Shown in pieces: positions 55,238-63,032 of a stretch of 64,000 bases of DNA. Position numbers and translations under genes: made by a program. The first letter of the stretch is position 1. Each line of letters opens with the position of its first letter. This DNA is from an uncultured Alphaproteobacteria bacterium. Lineage in GTDB: Bacteria > Pseudomonadota > Alphaproteobacteria > RF32 > CAG-239. Below the pieces are notes generated by a model, which worked only from the letters and a program-made list of their open reading frames with translations, was not told where the DNA came from and searched no databases. The stretch spans positions 1 through 64,000 of the forward strand of contig CALXTR010000008.1 in NCBI GenBank assembly GCA_944391475.1, in the 5' to 3' direction.

Positions 55238-56527
55238 ATGAAAAAACTAGCCATAGCTTTATCGGTTCTAATGCTGTGCTCAACCTCATTGCACGCCAAT
55301 GAAACCCCGGTCACCGCCGCACCCGAGGCCAACATTGAGGTGCTGCAAAATAATATCAGTACAGAAAGATACAAGGGCTTATACCATGAGCTGATGCAAC
55401 CCAAAGATGAGCAAATCCAAAAGATGATAGCCGATTTTGGGGCGGAAGATGATTATGGTCGCCGCATGAAAATTGTGGACGGTATATTGTTTAAGCTGAC
55501 CGGAGCGGAATATGTTGCTCCTGATAGCCGCAAGCCAAGTAGCCTCAAAGAAAACCCGATGGATGCAAGAGAGTTGGTTACGGTAGAATATTTTACAGGT
55601 GTCCCTTATCATAACAAACACTGGGAACATGATGAACCCGAAAACCCACGTCCCGGAGCCGCTAAATATCTCAAAGAAGCATATCGTTCCTTAGCAGACT
55701 ATACATATAATGTGTTGCGTAGTCGGGATAGTCAATATCAGGAAGTGTTAGACGCTATTAAGCTTAAATACGATATAGAACAAACCAAATGGCAAGCTGA
55801 TATTAGTACTGCACTGAAAATTTTGGCCCGCCCGCGCGATTTCACTTCTCAGGCAGTTTTGATGCAAGATATCGAAGGTGCGGTGCAACAAAATGCTATT
55901 TTTACGGAAACGATTAATACCGCTTTTCGACAATATGCTGAACAAAACCCCTATAATCCTTGGGCGGAGTGGTATCGCAATTTTGGAGCTAATAAACGAC
56001 TGATAACTCTGGGAGATGATAAGATACACGGTACAATTTCCAACGACTTAATCAAAGGCTATGAGGGGAATGATAAGATTTTTGGTGACAAAGGAGATGA
56101 TATCATCAATGGCGGAGAAGGTGATGATTATCTGGAAGGAGGAGAGGGCGATGACACCTACTTTTTTGAACTTGGCTTTGGTAAAGATGAGATAAACAAT
56201 TGTTCCTCCGGTGCTGATGATATTGATGTGATTACCTTTAGCGAGAACATCAAGCCCAATATTATCAAAGTGATAAGAAGAGAAGACAATCTCATTCTTT
56301 CTCACCAAAAAGACTTGCATCAAATTTTAGTGCGTGATTTTTTCGCTAGCCCCCAGTGCGAAATCAGTGAGGTTAGATTTATGGGCAGCGAAACATGGAG
56401 CGCCAAACAGCTCAAACAAAAATATTCTTATTCTGACTATGCGTGGGATAGGTTAAAAAGTTTTGGCCGCCGTTGTTATGATTGGCTAGGGGACGTGTTT
56501 TACCATCTGGTAGTGTGGTTGCATTAA
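55238..56527 (+). CDS. Exported protein with RTX-type calcium-binding repeats
   Basis: 429 residues from the ATG at 55238 (AAGGAG ribosome site). A clear Sec signal peptide, MKKLAIALSVLMLCSTSLHAN, comes first. Residues about 40-260 are helical and unrecognised. Residues about 265-315 hold glycine-aspartate repeats (GYEGNDKIFGDKGDDIINGG, then GEGDDYLEGGEGDDTYFFE), followed by a C-terminal part of the usual post-RTX type. Most RTX proteins leave by type I secretion without an N-terminal signal, so the combination is odd. Probably periplasmic or outer-membrane associated. Confidence 0.82.
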   Translation: MKKLAIALSVLMLCSTSLHANETPVTAAPEANIEVLQNNISTERYKGLYHELMQPKDEQIQKMIADFGAEDDYGRRMKIVDGILFKLTGAEYVAPDSRKPSSLKENPMDARELVTVEYFTGVPYHNKHWEHDEPENPRPGAAKYLKEAYRSLADYTYNVLRSRDSQYQEVLDAIKLKYDIEQTKWQADISTALKILARPRDFTSQAVLMQDIEGAVQQNAIFTETINTAFRQYAEQNPYNPWAEWYRNFGANKRLITLGDDKIHGTISNDLIKGYEGNDKIFGDKGDDIINGGEGDDYLEGGEGDDTYFFELGFGKDEINNCSSGADDIDVITFSENIKPNIIKVIRREDNLILSHQKDLHQILVRDFFASPQCEISEVRFMGSETWSAKQLKQKYSYSDYAWDRLKSFGRRCYDWLGDVFYHLVVWLH

Positions 56528-56544
56528 AAAAAGATGGTTTACAT

Positions 56545-56571
56545 TCGGGGGATAGTGTGCTATTACCCCGA
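56545..56571 (+). promoter_or_regulatory. Hairpin at the start of the ABC-F gene
   Basis: TCGGGG-g-ATAG, loop TGTG, CTAT-ta-CCCCGA, ending two bases before the ATG, where a ribosome site would normally be. It could limit translation. No purine-rich ribosome site is seen apart from it. Confidence 0.45.
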
Positions 56572-56573
56572 GC

Positions 56574-58409
56574 ATGATTGATATAAACAACATAACCGTA
56601 CGTATCGGAAGCAAAGTTTTGCTGGAAAATGCCTCTGCCCATATTTCCGATGGGCAGAAGGTAGGTTTGGTTGGTGTCAATGGCTGCGGTAAGTCTACGC
56701 TATTTCGAGTTTTTAAAGGTGAACTGGAGACCGAGCTTGGTGATATTTATTTTCCAAGCGGCTATAAGGTTGTTTTTGTTGAGCAAGAAATAAAAGATAA
56801 ATCGGTTGGCTTGTTAGACTTTGTGCTTAGCGCTCACCAAGAAAGAGCTGAATTGCTAAAAAGGCTTGAAACGGCTAAAGATGATGAGCTAGCCGAGATT
56901 CACGAACGCTTGCGCTTGTTGGGTGCAGCCGCTGCTCCGGCCGAAGCCGCTTCAATTTTGACCGGATTAGGGTTTAAGGATGCAGATTTGCCTAGGCCTT
57001 TGAGCGAGTTTTCCGGTGGCTGGCAAATGCGTGCAGCATTGGCAGCGGCTTTGTTTCAGCCCTCAGATGTTTTGCTGTTGGATGAGCCAACCAACCATTT
57101 GGATTTAGAGGCAGGGGTTTGGCTGGAAAATAGGTTACAGAAGTATAGGGGTACTTTGCTGATAATCAGCCACGACCGCAATATTTTGAATTCGCTCTGC
57201 AATTACATTTTGCACTTTGACCACCGTAAGTTGGTGATGTATGGCGGCAATTATGATACTTTTTGCCGCACTCGCGCCATGCAAAAGGAGCTTTTGAGCA
57301 AACAAGCCGAAAAGCAAGAGGCAAGACACAAGCATTTGCAGTCTTTTGTAGATAGGTTCCGCTATAAGGCAAGCAAGGCCAGACAGGCGCAAAGCCGGTT
57401 AAAAATGTTAGAAAGATTAGAGCCGGTCATTGAGCTGGAGGACGATGCTGTTACTAGGTTTGACTTCCCCGAGCCACAAGAACTTCCGCCACCATTGCTT
57501 ACTTTGGAGAATGGAAGCGCTGGCTATGATGATAAGGTAGTGCTAAAAAGGCTGAACTTGCAAATTGTCGATAATGACCGCATTGCTATGCTGGGTGCTA
57601 ATGGTAACGGCAAGTCTACTTTGGCCAAAGTTTTGTCGGGAAGGTTGGGGTTGATGGATGGCAAGCTCACTAAGAGCGGCAAGCTTAAAATCGGCTATTT
57701 TGCTCAGCACCAGACCGATGAATTGCCGCTTGATATGACGCCGGTGGAGTTTATGAGCCCCAAGTTTCCAGACTACCGCGAGCCTCAGGTTCGAGCATAT
57801 CTGGCGCGCTTTGGTCTAACCCAAGAAAAGGCTCTAACCCGCATTGACAAGCTTTCTGGTGGAGAAAAAGCGCGGTTGTTGTTTGCGGCCATGGCCTATA
57901 ATGCGCCTGAGGTGCTGATATTAGACGAGCCGACCAACCATTTAGACATTGATGGCCGCGAGGCGCTGATAAGAGCCTTAAACGAGTATAAGGGCTCCGT
58001 AATTTTGATTGCGCATGATATGCACTTACTGGAATTGGTGGCAGATACTTTGTGGCTGGTCGATAAGGGGAGCTGCAAGGTTTATGACGGTGATTTGGAA
58101 GACTATCGGAACTATTTGCTGAGAAAAGCTGCGCCGGAGATAAAAGAAGTCAAGAAAGCTCCTCCGGTTGAAACTGTCAAGGCCGATACCAGAGCCGAAA
58201 AGAAAGAAACTGCGAGTAGACTGCGGCGAGTTGAGCGAGAGATAGAGAAACTCGAAGCCCAAAAAGCGGATCTGGAGGCGGCCTTTGCTAGTCCGTTGAG
58301 TGCAGATGAGATAATTAGCAAGCAAAAAGATTTAGCTTGGATAAGCAATCAGTTGCACGATTTTGAAGAAGAATGGCTTGAACTTTCTGAAAAGTTAGAA
58401 CGCTTATAA
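56574..58409 (+). CDS. ABC-F family ATPase
   Basis: 611 residues, with two ATPase domains and no membrane part. Walker A motifs are GVNGCGKSTLFRVF (near 35) and GANGNGKSTLAKVL (near 344); signatures are FSGGWQMRAALAAAL and LSGGEKARLLFAAM; Walker B motifs are LLLDEPTNHLDLE and LILDEPTNHLDID. The C-terminus is a coiled coil (RLRRVEREIEKLEAQKADLE), as in YheS/Uup types. ABC-F proteins act on the ribosome. Which subgroup (Uup, YheS or an antibiotic-protection type) is not decided here. Confidence 0.93.
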   Translation: MIDINNITVRIGSKVLLENASAHISDGQKVGLVGVNGCGKSTLFRVFKGELETELGDIYFPSGYKVVFVEQEIKDKSVGLLDFVLSAHQERAELLKRLETAKDDELAEIHERLRLLGAAAAPAEAASILTGLGFKDADLPRPLSEFSGGWQMRAALAAALFQPSDVLLLDEPTNHLDLEAGVWLENRLQKYRGTLLIISHDRNILNSLCNYILHFDHRKLVMYGGNYDTFCRTRAMQKELLSKQAEKQEARHKHLQSFVDRFRYKASKARQAQSRLKMLERLEPVIELEDDAVTRFDFPEPQELPPPLLTLENGSAGYDDKVVLKRLNLQIVDNDRIAMLGANGNGKSTLAKVLSGRLGLMDGKLTKSGKLKIGYFAQHQTDELPLDMTPVEFMSPKFPDYREPQVRAYLARFGLTQEKALTRIDKLSGGEKARLLFAAMAYNAPEVLILDEPTNHLDIDGREALIRALNEYKGSVILIAHDMHLLELVADTLWLVDKGSCKVYDGDLEDYRNYLLRKAAPEIKEVKKAPPVETVKADTRAEKKETASRLRRVEREIEKLEAQKADLEAAFASPLSADEIISKQKDLAWISNQLHDFEEEWLELSEKLERL

Positions 58410-58413
58410 ACCA

Positions 58414-58441
58414 AAGAGGCTACAACTTGTTGTAGCCTCTT
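58414..58441. terminator. Bidirectional terminator
   Basis: A perfect 12-bp stem, aagaggctacaa / ttgtagcctctt, with loop cttg; it lies between the ABC-F gene and the convergent 58457 gene. The T-tail is weak. Confidence 0.7.
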
Positions 58442-58456
58442 GAATTAAGAAATTTT

Positions 58457-58837
58457 TTATCCTAGATGACGAAATTCGCCAAATAGAGAAGGGCAGGTAT
58501 GAGAAAGATGCCCTAAGGTGATACCCAAAGCATTAAATGACATTGAGTGCAAATCATAATGGTCGTTGAGATAGGCTAACTGCTTGTAAGTCAAGTCATA
58601 GCCGTGAAAACCAATGCGTTTTGCTCCAAGTCCTTGAGTATCAGGCTCTAGTGGTCTTTCCTTAAGAGATTGCCTTAACATTTCGCGGTCTTTAGCATCT
58701 TGTTGCATAAACCGTTCATACTCTTCGGTACCTCTGCGGTGACTTTCGCTAATTCTGCGATTTTCTCTTCCCCTGTTCCACCATTTTAGACCAATCATAA
58801 AGCACGCAATTAAAATGAATAAAACTATAAACGACAT
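58457..58837 (-). CDS. Small single-span membrane protein
   Basis: 126 residues. One N-terminal helix (MSFIVLFILIACFMIGLKWW), then a charged linker (ENRRISESHRRGTEEYERF) and a C-terminal globular part with several His and Tyr residues (GFHGYDLTYKQLAYLNDHYD). Not recognised. Its neighbour is a membrane-anchored J-domain gene on the same strand. Confidence 0.6.
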   Translation of the reverse strand: MSFIVLFILIACFMIGLKWWNRGRENRRISESHRRGTEEYERFMQQDAKDREMLRQSLKERPLEPDTQGLGAKRIGFHGYDLTYKQLAYLNDHYDLHSMSFNALGITLGHLSHTCPSLFGEFRHLG

Positions 58838-58924
58838 AATTATTTAGATTAAAATTAAACAATACCTCAAGATAAACGTATTTTGACGAATTTGTCAAGT
58901 TTTTTATTTGATGCAAAAAATAAA

Positions 58925-58950
58925 CGGCTCCGTAAGCTTACGGAACCGCC
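58925..58950 (-). terminator. Terminator of the J-domain gene
   Basis: The self-complementary core TCCGTAAGCTTACGGA, extended by CGG/CCG, followed by Ts on the minus strand. It overlaps the stop codon region at 58950. Confidence 0.7.
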
Positions 58951-59465
58951 TAAAGTTTTGCGCAAAAATAGTCGTAGGCTTCAGTCAAAAGTTTGAATTT
59001 TTCTTCCTTTTGCAAATCACCGGGATGAAGGTCAGGGTGATATTTCTTGGCCAGACGGCGATAATTGCGCTTAAGATTAGCTTGGTTAAGCTCTGATCGC
59101 GATAGTTCCAAAACTTGCAAATACAAAGTTTCTTTGTCTGTTGTATTTGTGCTGTTGGTAGAACCATCATAGCTTTGATAACTATTTTGCGAAGAACCAT
59201 AACTGCCAAATTCGTTTTGGGTCGAATTGCTGCCTTGATTTTGGTGATTATAATGAGATTTATGTCCTCCGGTCTTAAAATATATAAAAACATCATATAT
59301 AAATACTAAGGCAGAGAATATAAAACGTAGTATATTCCAAATGATTTGGCCAATTCGCCAAATTACTGATGCCACCACAGCGCAGCACATTCCCACAAAA
59401 TCAAGAATTTTTAAGATAATCGAAACCACGATTATCAAAACAATCAAAGACAAAATAATATTCAT
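58950..59465 (-). CDS. Membrane-anchored J-domain protein
   Basis: About 171 residues from the ATG at 59465; the frame also opens with a TTG at 59501. Two hydrophobic stretches fill residues about 1-75. An S/N/Q/Y-rich linker follows, then a C-terminal J domain (about 110-171) with the HPD tripeptide in RRLAKKYHPDLHPGD. It would stimulate DnaK at the inner membrane. The C-terminal placement of the J domain resembles the DjlA type of design, but the rest differs. Confidence 0.82.
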   Translation of the reverse strand: MNIILSLIVLIIVVSIILKILDFVGMCCAVVASVIWRIGQIIWNILRFIFSALVFIYDVFIYFKTGGHKSHYNHQNQGSNSTQNEFGSYGSSQNSYQSYDGSTNSTNTTDKETLYLQVLELSRSELNQANLKRNYRRLAKKYHPDLHPGDLQKEEKFKLLTEAYDYFCAKL

Positions 59466-59675
59466 ATAAATAATTGTTAGTTCAAGCAGATGTATATTCA
59501 AATTTCAAGAAAAGTCAAGGTGCTGAGAAAAATAGTTGCAAATAAATAATTAGTTTATGTTTGCTTGAAAAATAAAAAAACTGACAAATATTAACATCAG
59601 GGAGTAATAAATATTGCATATTTACTATTTTTAGTAGAGAATGTTTAAAACAATAATCCATTAGAGGAGTTTGTC

Positions 59676-59843
59676 ATGAGCATTTACTATTCCGCAGAGC
59701 CAAACCCAAGGGCAACAGAGCAGCCTCACACAATCCGTCACCATGCCACATTTCTGTGTACTCACCCCGGCAAAAAATTTCATCATCCGACCCAATATCC
59801 CAAGCTTTTGCCTCTTGTCACTTTTTGCGTATTTTGCGCATAA
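59676..59843 (+). CDS. Possible 55-residue Cys/His peptide
   Basis: Begins MSIYYSAEPNPRATEQ after an excellent AGAGGAG ribosome site and ends LVTFCVFCA. It has three cysteines and six histidines (including FLCTHPG and KFHHP), so metal binding is possible. No family is recognised and the length is at the edge of what can be trusted. No terminator follows. Confidence 0.4.
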   Translation: MSIYYSAEPNPRATEQPHTIRHHATFLCTHPGKKFHHPTQYPKLLPLVTFCVFCA

Positions 59844-59978
59844 AAGACATAGAAAGACAGCGAGGACAACAAGTTTTATAAATCTGCCTGTATGAGACTG
59901 GCGGGTTGATTTTGTGTTTGATTTACTATCTAAAATATGATACTATTATAGCTGTAATAAATATTATTAATCGCCCTT

Positions 59979-60359
59979 ATGGGCAAAAAAATTTTAGTTA
60001 TGTTAGATATAATATTTTTTCTGATACTAGGTATATATGCCATTATCAGAATGAGCGCAAAAGAACAAATTGTCCGTAGATCAGAAGAGCGTAAAACACG
60101 CAAGTATAACTACTACGGTGGTTTTTATATAGATAGTTATTATACTATTTATTATTCTGAAATAAAAGCCCCGGATAAAAGGACAATTGTTATTGCGTCG
60201 ATAGTCGGTGCAATTATTCTTATGGGGGCCATGTTTCTTGAGCCGCCAATTTTGAAATATAGCATGATGACCATAGTCGAAATTGTAACTATGGTGATAT
60301 TGCATCAGGCTATGAAATCAGTCAAAAAAGACTCTAAAATCTGTCTGGATGAAGAGTAA
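59979..60359 (+). CDS. Small membrane protein
   Basis: 126 residues with three hydrophobic segments (about 5-22, 68-86 and 90-108). A basic, tyrosine-rich loop (RKTRKYNYYGGFYIDSYYTI) lies between the first two. Not recognised. It ends before a good terminator. Confidence 0.6.
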   Translation: MGKKILVMLDIIFFLILGIYAIIRMSAKEQIVRRSEERKTRKYNYYGGFYIDSYYTIYYSEIKAPDKRTIVIASIVGAIILMGAMFLEPPILKYSMMTIVEIVTMVILHQAMKSVKKDSKICLDEE

Positions 60360-60380
60360 TGTACATTTTGACTGAGTGAA

Positions 60381-60407
60381 GAGTGCTGATAATTCAGCAC
60401 TCTTTTT
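60381..60407 (+). terminator. Terminator of the 59979 gene
   Basis: gagtgctga / tcagcactc with a four-base loop, followed by five Ts. Confidence 0.88.
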
Positions 60408-60534
60408 CTATTATATCAGGATAAAAAATAATGTGTCTTATTGATGCTAGTCAGGGTATGTGTTGATTACGGTATGTAATATTGCCAAATCTGTAAGATT
60501 TAATCAATCACGCGGATAAGAAGTATAATTTTTA
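60408..60534. other. Non-coding region upstream of the TrpF-like gene
   Basis: AT-rich, with the pair GTTGATTA / TTTAATCAATC that could form a weak stem. No gene was seen. A promoter is expected here, but no strong match stands out. Confidence 0.4.
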
Positions 60535-60586
60535 AGTCCACCCAAATCAGCAGGGATCAAAGAGCCCTGTATTTTGTTTGTGGACT
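60535..60586 (+). promoter_or_regulatory. Structured leader candidate
   Basis: Three nested stems: AGTCCAC / GTGGACT (60535-60541 with 60580-60586), AAAT / ATTT, and CAGGG / CCCTG around a nine-base loop. It lies 93 bases before the TrpF-like start. No T-run follows, so it is not a terminator. It may be a regulatory leader or part of a small RNA. Confidence 0.45.
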
Positions 60587-60678
60587 AATACGCTTTAGAA
60601 ATATCTTGATTTTATAAGTTCAATCCTTATACTGTAAACCAAAATTGCAATTATGTCTTACTATTAAAAAATTTTTGT

Positions 60679-61425
60679 ATGAAACTAAAATGTATCACTT
60701 GCTCAGGCACCAATGAGTTCACCAAAATTGATGACTTGTTTGCGCTGTATCAAGAATTTCCATCTGTAGAGTTCGGAATTCAGGTTTCGAGTAAAAAATG
60801 TAGCTCTGGCTCTGCACGCTTAGCTTGGCTAAACAATCTTAAAAATCAGGTGTTGCGTAAAAGGAAAGCCCTTCCGTTGGCTTTACACCTTAACCAAGAT
60901 TGGGTTGAAGGCTTTTGTGACGGGATAAAAATACCTGAGTTGCAAGAGCTTTTGTCCTGGACTGACCACCAAGGCAATCCTTTTTTCCAACGTATCCAGC
61001 TCAATTTCAAAATCGGACGCAACAAGGCTCCGGAAATAGGGCGACTTGAAAGCCAAATGAAAAAATATCCGCATTTGCGCTTTATCTTGTCTTATAATGA
61101 TGCCAATGCCGATTTAATTTGGAAAATCTACCAACGACGCCAAGTGGTGTTTGATTGTTTGTTTGATGAATCTTTTGGGGAAGGGGTCGCACCAAGTCAA
61201 CGTCATCCGCCGGTCTTTGATGATGTAATCCAAGGCTATGCCGGCGGACTTTCTCCGGAAAATGTCAGCTCGGAGTTGGAAAAAATCGCTGAGCTTGTGC
61301 CACTAGATGCGGTAATTTTTGTTGATGCCGAAGGCAAATTAAAAGGCGAAAATGGCCATTTTGATTATGCCAAGGCCCGCGAGTATGTCGCCAATGCCCT
61401 GTCTTGTCCGGCACTCCAAAGCTGA
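60679..61425 (+). CDS. Orphan TrpF-like TIM-barrel protein
   Basis: 248 residues. The start MKLKCITCSGTN, with LNQDWVEGFCDG and QLNFKIGRNKAPEI in the middle, and especially the end (QGYAGGLSPENVSSELEKI and VFVDAEGKLKG) follow the phosphoribosylanthranilate isomerase layout. The usual catalytic CGL motif near the N-terminus is replaced by TCSGT and the terminal SSGVE by DAEGKL, so it may not be a true TrpF. No other trp gene is near. Confidence 0.65.
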   Translation: MKLKCITCSGTNEFTKIDDLFALYQEFPSVEFGIQVSSKKCSSGSARLAWLNNLKNQVLRKRKALPLALHLNQDWVEGFCDGIKIPELQELLSWTDHQGNPFFQRIQLNFKIGRNKAPEIGRLESQMKKYPHLRFILSYNDANADLIWKIYQRRQVVFDCLFDESFGEGVAPSQRHPPVFDDVIQGYAGGLSPENVSSELEKIAELVPLDAVIFVDAEGKLKGENGHFDYAKAREYVANALSCPALQS

Positions 61426-61441
61426 GACAACAATTACCATT

Positions 61442-61469
61442 AAAAAGCGCCTTTCCGGCGCTTTTTTTA
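61442..61469 (+). terminator. Terminator of the TrpF-like gene
   Basis: aaaagcgcc, tttc, cggcgcttttttt. Confidence 0.9.
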
Positions 61470-61485
61470 TGATTCGAACGTAACA

Positions 61486-61600
61486 CTACCTGCGTAAGCA
61501 GGTAGATGTAGACATACCTGCCCAGCCGTTAGGCTTGCGAAGCCTTTGGGCAGGGCGAACGTAGTTCGGAACAGGTAATACCACTTGCGTTAGCTAGTGG
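61486..61600. repeat. Run of short palindromes
   Basis: Four hairpins in a row: ctacctgcgtaagcaggtag (61486-61505), cctgccca / tgggcagg around an inner ggctt/aagcc stem (61518-61555), gaacgtagttc (61558-61568) and ccacttgcgttagctagtgg (61581-61600). Loops of the GCGTAAGC or GCGTTAGC type recur. No coding capacity. It looks like an inserted palindromic repeat block. Confidence 0.6.
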
Positions 61601-61872
61601 AAGTTTATTATTTCTTTTTTGAGCTAGATGATAGTGTTGTCGATTTATGTTTTGAGGGAGAAGTATTGCTAAATGGCATATCCTACCAAGCCACAATTAT
61701 CGCTCCTCCTCAAACCAATATAGAAGAGACATATATAATGAATGGATATTATTATCCGTCTTCGCGGCTTTTTATCCCTAATAATGATATTTACCGTTAT
61801 AAAGTGAGAAAATATTTCATACCGTACTTGTTTCCCCAAGCTATCATGTATCGCAAACCCTCCAATAATTAA
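61597..61872 (+). pseudogene. Possible 5'-truncated gene
   Basis: A 91-codon frame begins with a GTG inside the palindrome block, one codon after an in-frame TAG, and has no ribosome site. The product (VDLCFEGEVLLNGISYQATI, then tyrosine-rich segments) looks like normal coding sequence. The simplest reading is a gene whose 5' end was replaced by the palindromes, but a short intact gene cannot be excluded. Confidence 0.35.
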
Positions 61873-61887
61873 TCTTGGAGGGTTTAA
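61855..61887. terminator. Bidirectional terminator
   Basis: aaaccctcc / ggagggttt with a 13-base loop. It overlaps the stop of the 61597 frame and lies just before the remnant at 61889. Confidence 0.7.
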
Positions 61888-61888
61888 A

Positions 61889-61972
61889 TTAAAAGGTAAA
61901 TGTCATTTTCATACCTGTCGTTTGCATTGGTGATGCTGCTGCTCTAAAGTTATAGAAAACTCCCCTAATCAC
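61889..61972 (-). pseudogene. Remnant of an outer-membrane protein C-terminus
   Basis: A 27-residue open stretch after an in-frame stop ends in FRAAASPMQTTGMKMTFTF and a stop codon. Alternating residues and a final F-x-F are the hallmark of a beta-barrel end. The rest of the gene is missing, so this is debris. Confidence 0.45.
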
Positions 61973-62003
61973 AAGTTATTTATAATAATCAAAATGAAAG
62001 GAT

Positions 62004-62321
62004 TTATATATTATAAAAATTAGTAAAATAGATGTATCTAGCTAAATAAACAAGCGTAGGTATGGATAGAATTATATAGGCTTTTTTGAGATTTGTTTTA
62101 CGCTTCTTCCAAGCATAAACCGTAGGTGCAATTATTATCAATAATATTGTTAATGTCATTATGGTATAGTTAAACCTATTTTCATATGCCCAACCACAAC
62201 CTTCATATCCCCAATGCATATCATAGCTCATCGTGCTAGGATAGTCCGTAGCCACAACAACGCTTGCAAAAAAATTTATAATTGATAATAGATAAAAAGG
62301 TATGAGTTTGATTTTTTTCAT
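62004..62321 (-). CDS. Small membrane protein, second of a pair
   Basis: About 105 residues from the ATG at 62321, with AAGGT upstream; the frame is open from 62351 and overlaps the upstream gene. Three to four hydrophobic segments (KLIPFYLLSIINFFASVVVA at the start). AT-rich. Not recognised. It may form an immunity or accessory pair with the 62336 gene. Confidence 0.55.
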   Translation of the reverse strand: MKKIKLIPFYLLSIINFFASVVVATDYPSTMSYDMHWGYEGCGWAYENRFNYTIMTLTILLIIIAPTVYAWKKRKTNLKKAYIILSIPTLVYLARYIYFTNFYNI

Positions 62322-62335
62322 AATTGCACCTTCGG

Positions 62336-62731
62336 TTAAAGCGGAATACATTTTTGAACTTTATTCCAACTCAAGCAATCATTTCTGCATATGTGTTGGT
62401 CATAGTCCCATACCAAGCCATTATCAAGACAAGAATCCAATTGATGTGCTCGCTTGATATTCGCATTAAATAAAAACATTTGAAGAAAAGCTAAAAAAAT
62501 GAGCATTACAAAAATATAATGTTTTTGTTTATATCTATTAAACACCCAAAAAATTAGTCCCCAACACAATGTTGTGATGATTGCCACGTAAGGAATATGC
62601 GCCATTGATGCTTCTTCATTTTCCGTAATATAAGCTTCATAAATCAGAAACAAAACTATTGGCGTAATCAAAATTCCTTTAACAATTATATGCATTGCTT
62701 TAAGAAATAACTCTTTGGTTTGTTTTTTCAT
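62336..62731 (-). CDS. Small membrane protein with a cysteine-rich tail
   Basis: 131 residues. Three hydrophobic helices, then a tail with four cysteines (DSCLDNGLVWDYDQHICRND, then CLSWNKVQKCIPL). Good ribosome site CGGAGAAA. It follows the C-terminal fragment at 62781-63032 on the same strand, the place where an immunity gene sits after a polymorphic toxin. Function is inference. Confidence 0.55.
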   Translation of the reverse strand: MKKQTKELFLKAMHIIVKGILITPIVLFLIYEAYITENEEASMAHIPYVAIITTLCWGLIFWVFNRYKQKHYIFVMLIFLAFLQMFLFNANIKRAHQLDSCLDNGLVWDYDQHICRNDCLSWNKVQKCIPL

Positions 62732-62780
62732 ATATGTTTCTCCGTAAAGTTATTCTATGAGCAATATTTATATTTGCAAG

Positions 62781-63032
62781 TTATTTGTAGTAATCGCGTG
62801 GATTACGAGAGCAACTTTCTAAAAGATTTTTTCCCGATTTTGCTCCCTGCCAACCTCTACGATTTGCTTCCCAATCATCTGATGATGCTTGAATTCCATC
62901 TTTCATTACTCCATACGGAAATTCTCGTGCTGTACTTAAAGTTTTTGCAACAAATTCTCCCCATTTTCCCCTTTTAGCGGCTTCTTCATTTGATGTAGCT
63001 TTTATTGAAATTATTTTTCTCGGTATACCATA
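62781..63032 (-). pseudogene. 3' remnant of a larger gene, possibly a polymorphic toxin
   Basis: An open stretch of 83 codons without a usable start until codon 43. The product (SNEEAAKRGKWGEFVAKTLS, then DDWEANRRGWQGAKSGKNLL and ESCSRNPRDYYK) reads like the end of a real protein. A stop codon precedes it in frame, and it overlaps the end of the decarboxylase gene by 22 bases. It looks like a displaced C-terminal cassette. Confidence 0.4.
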
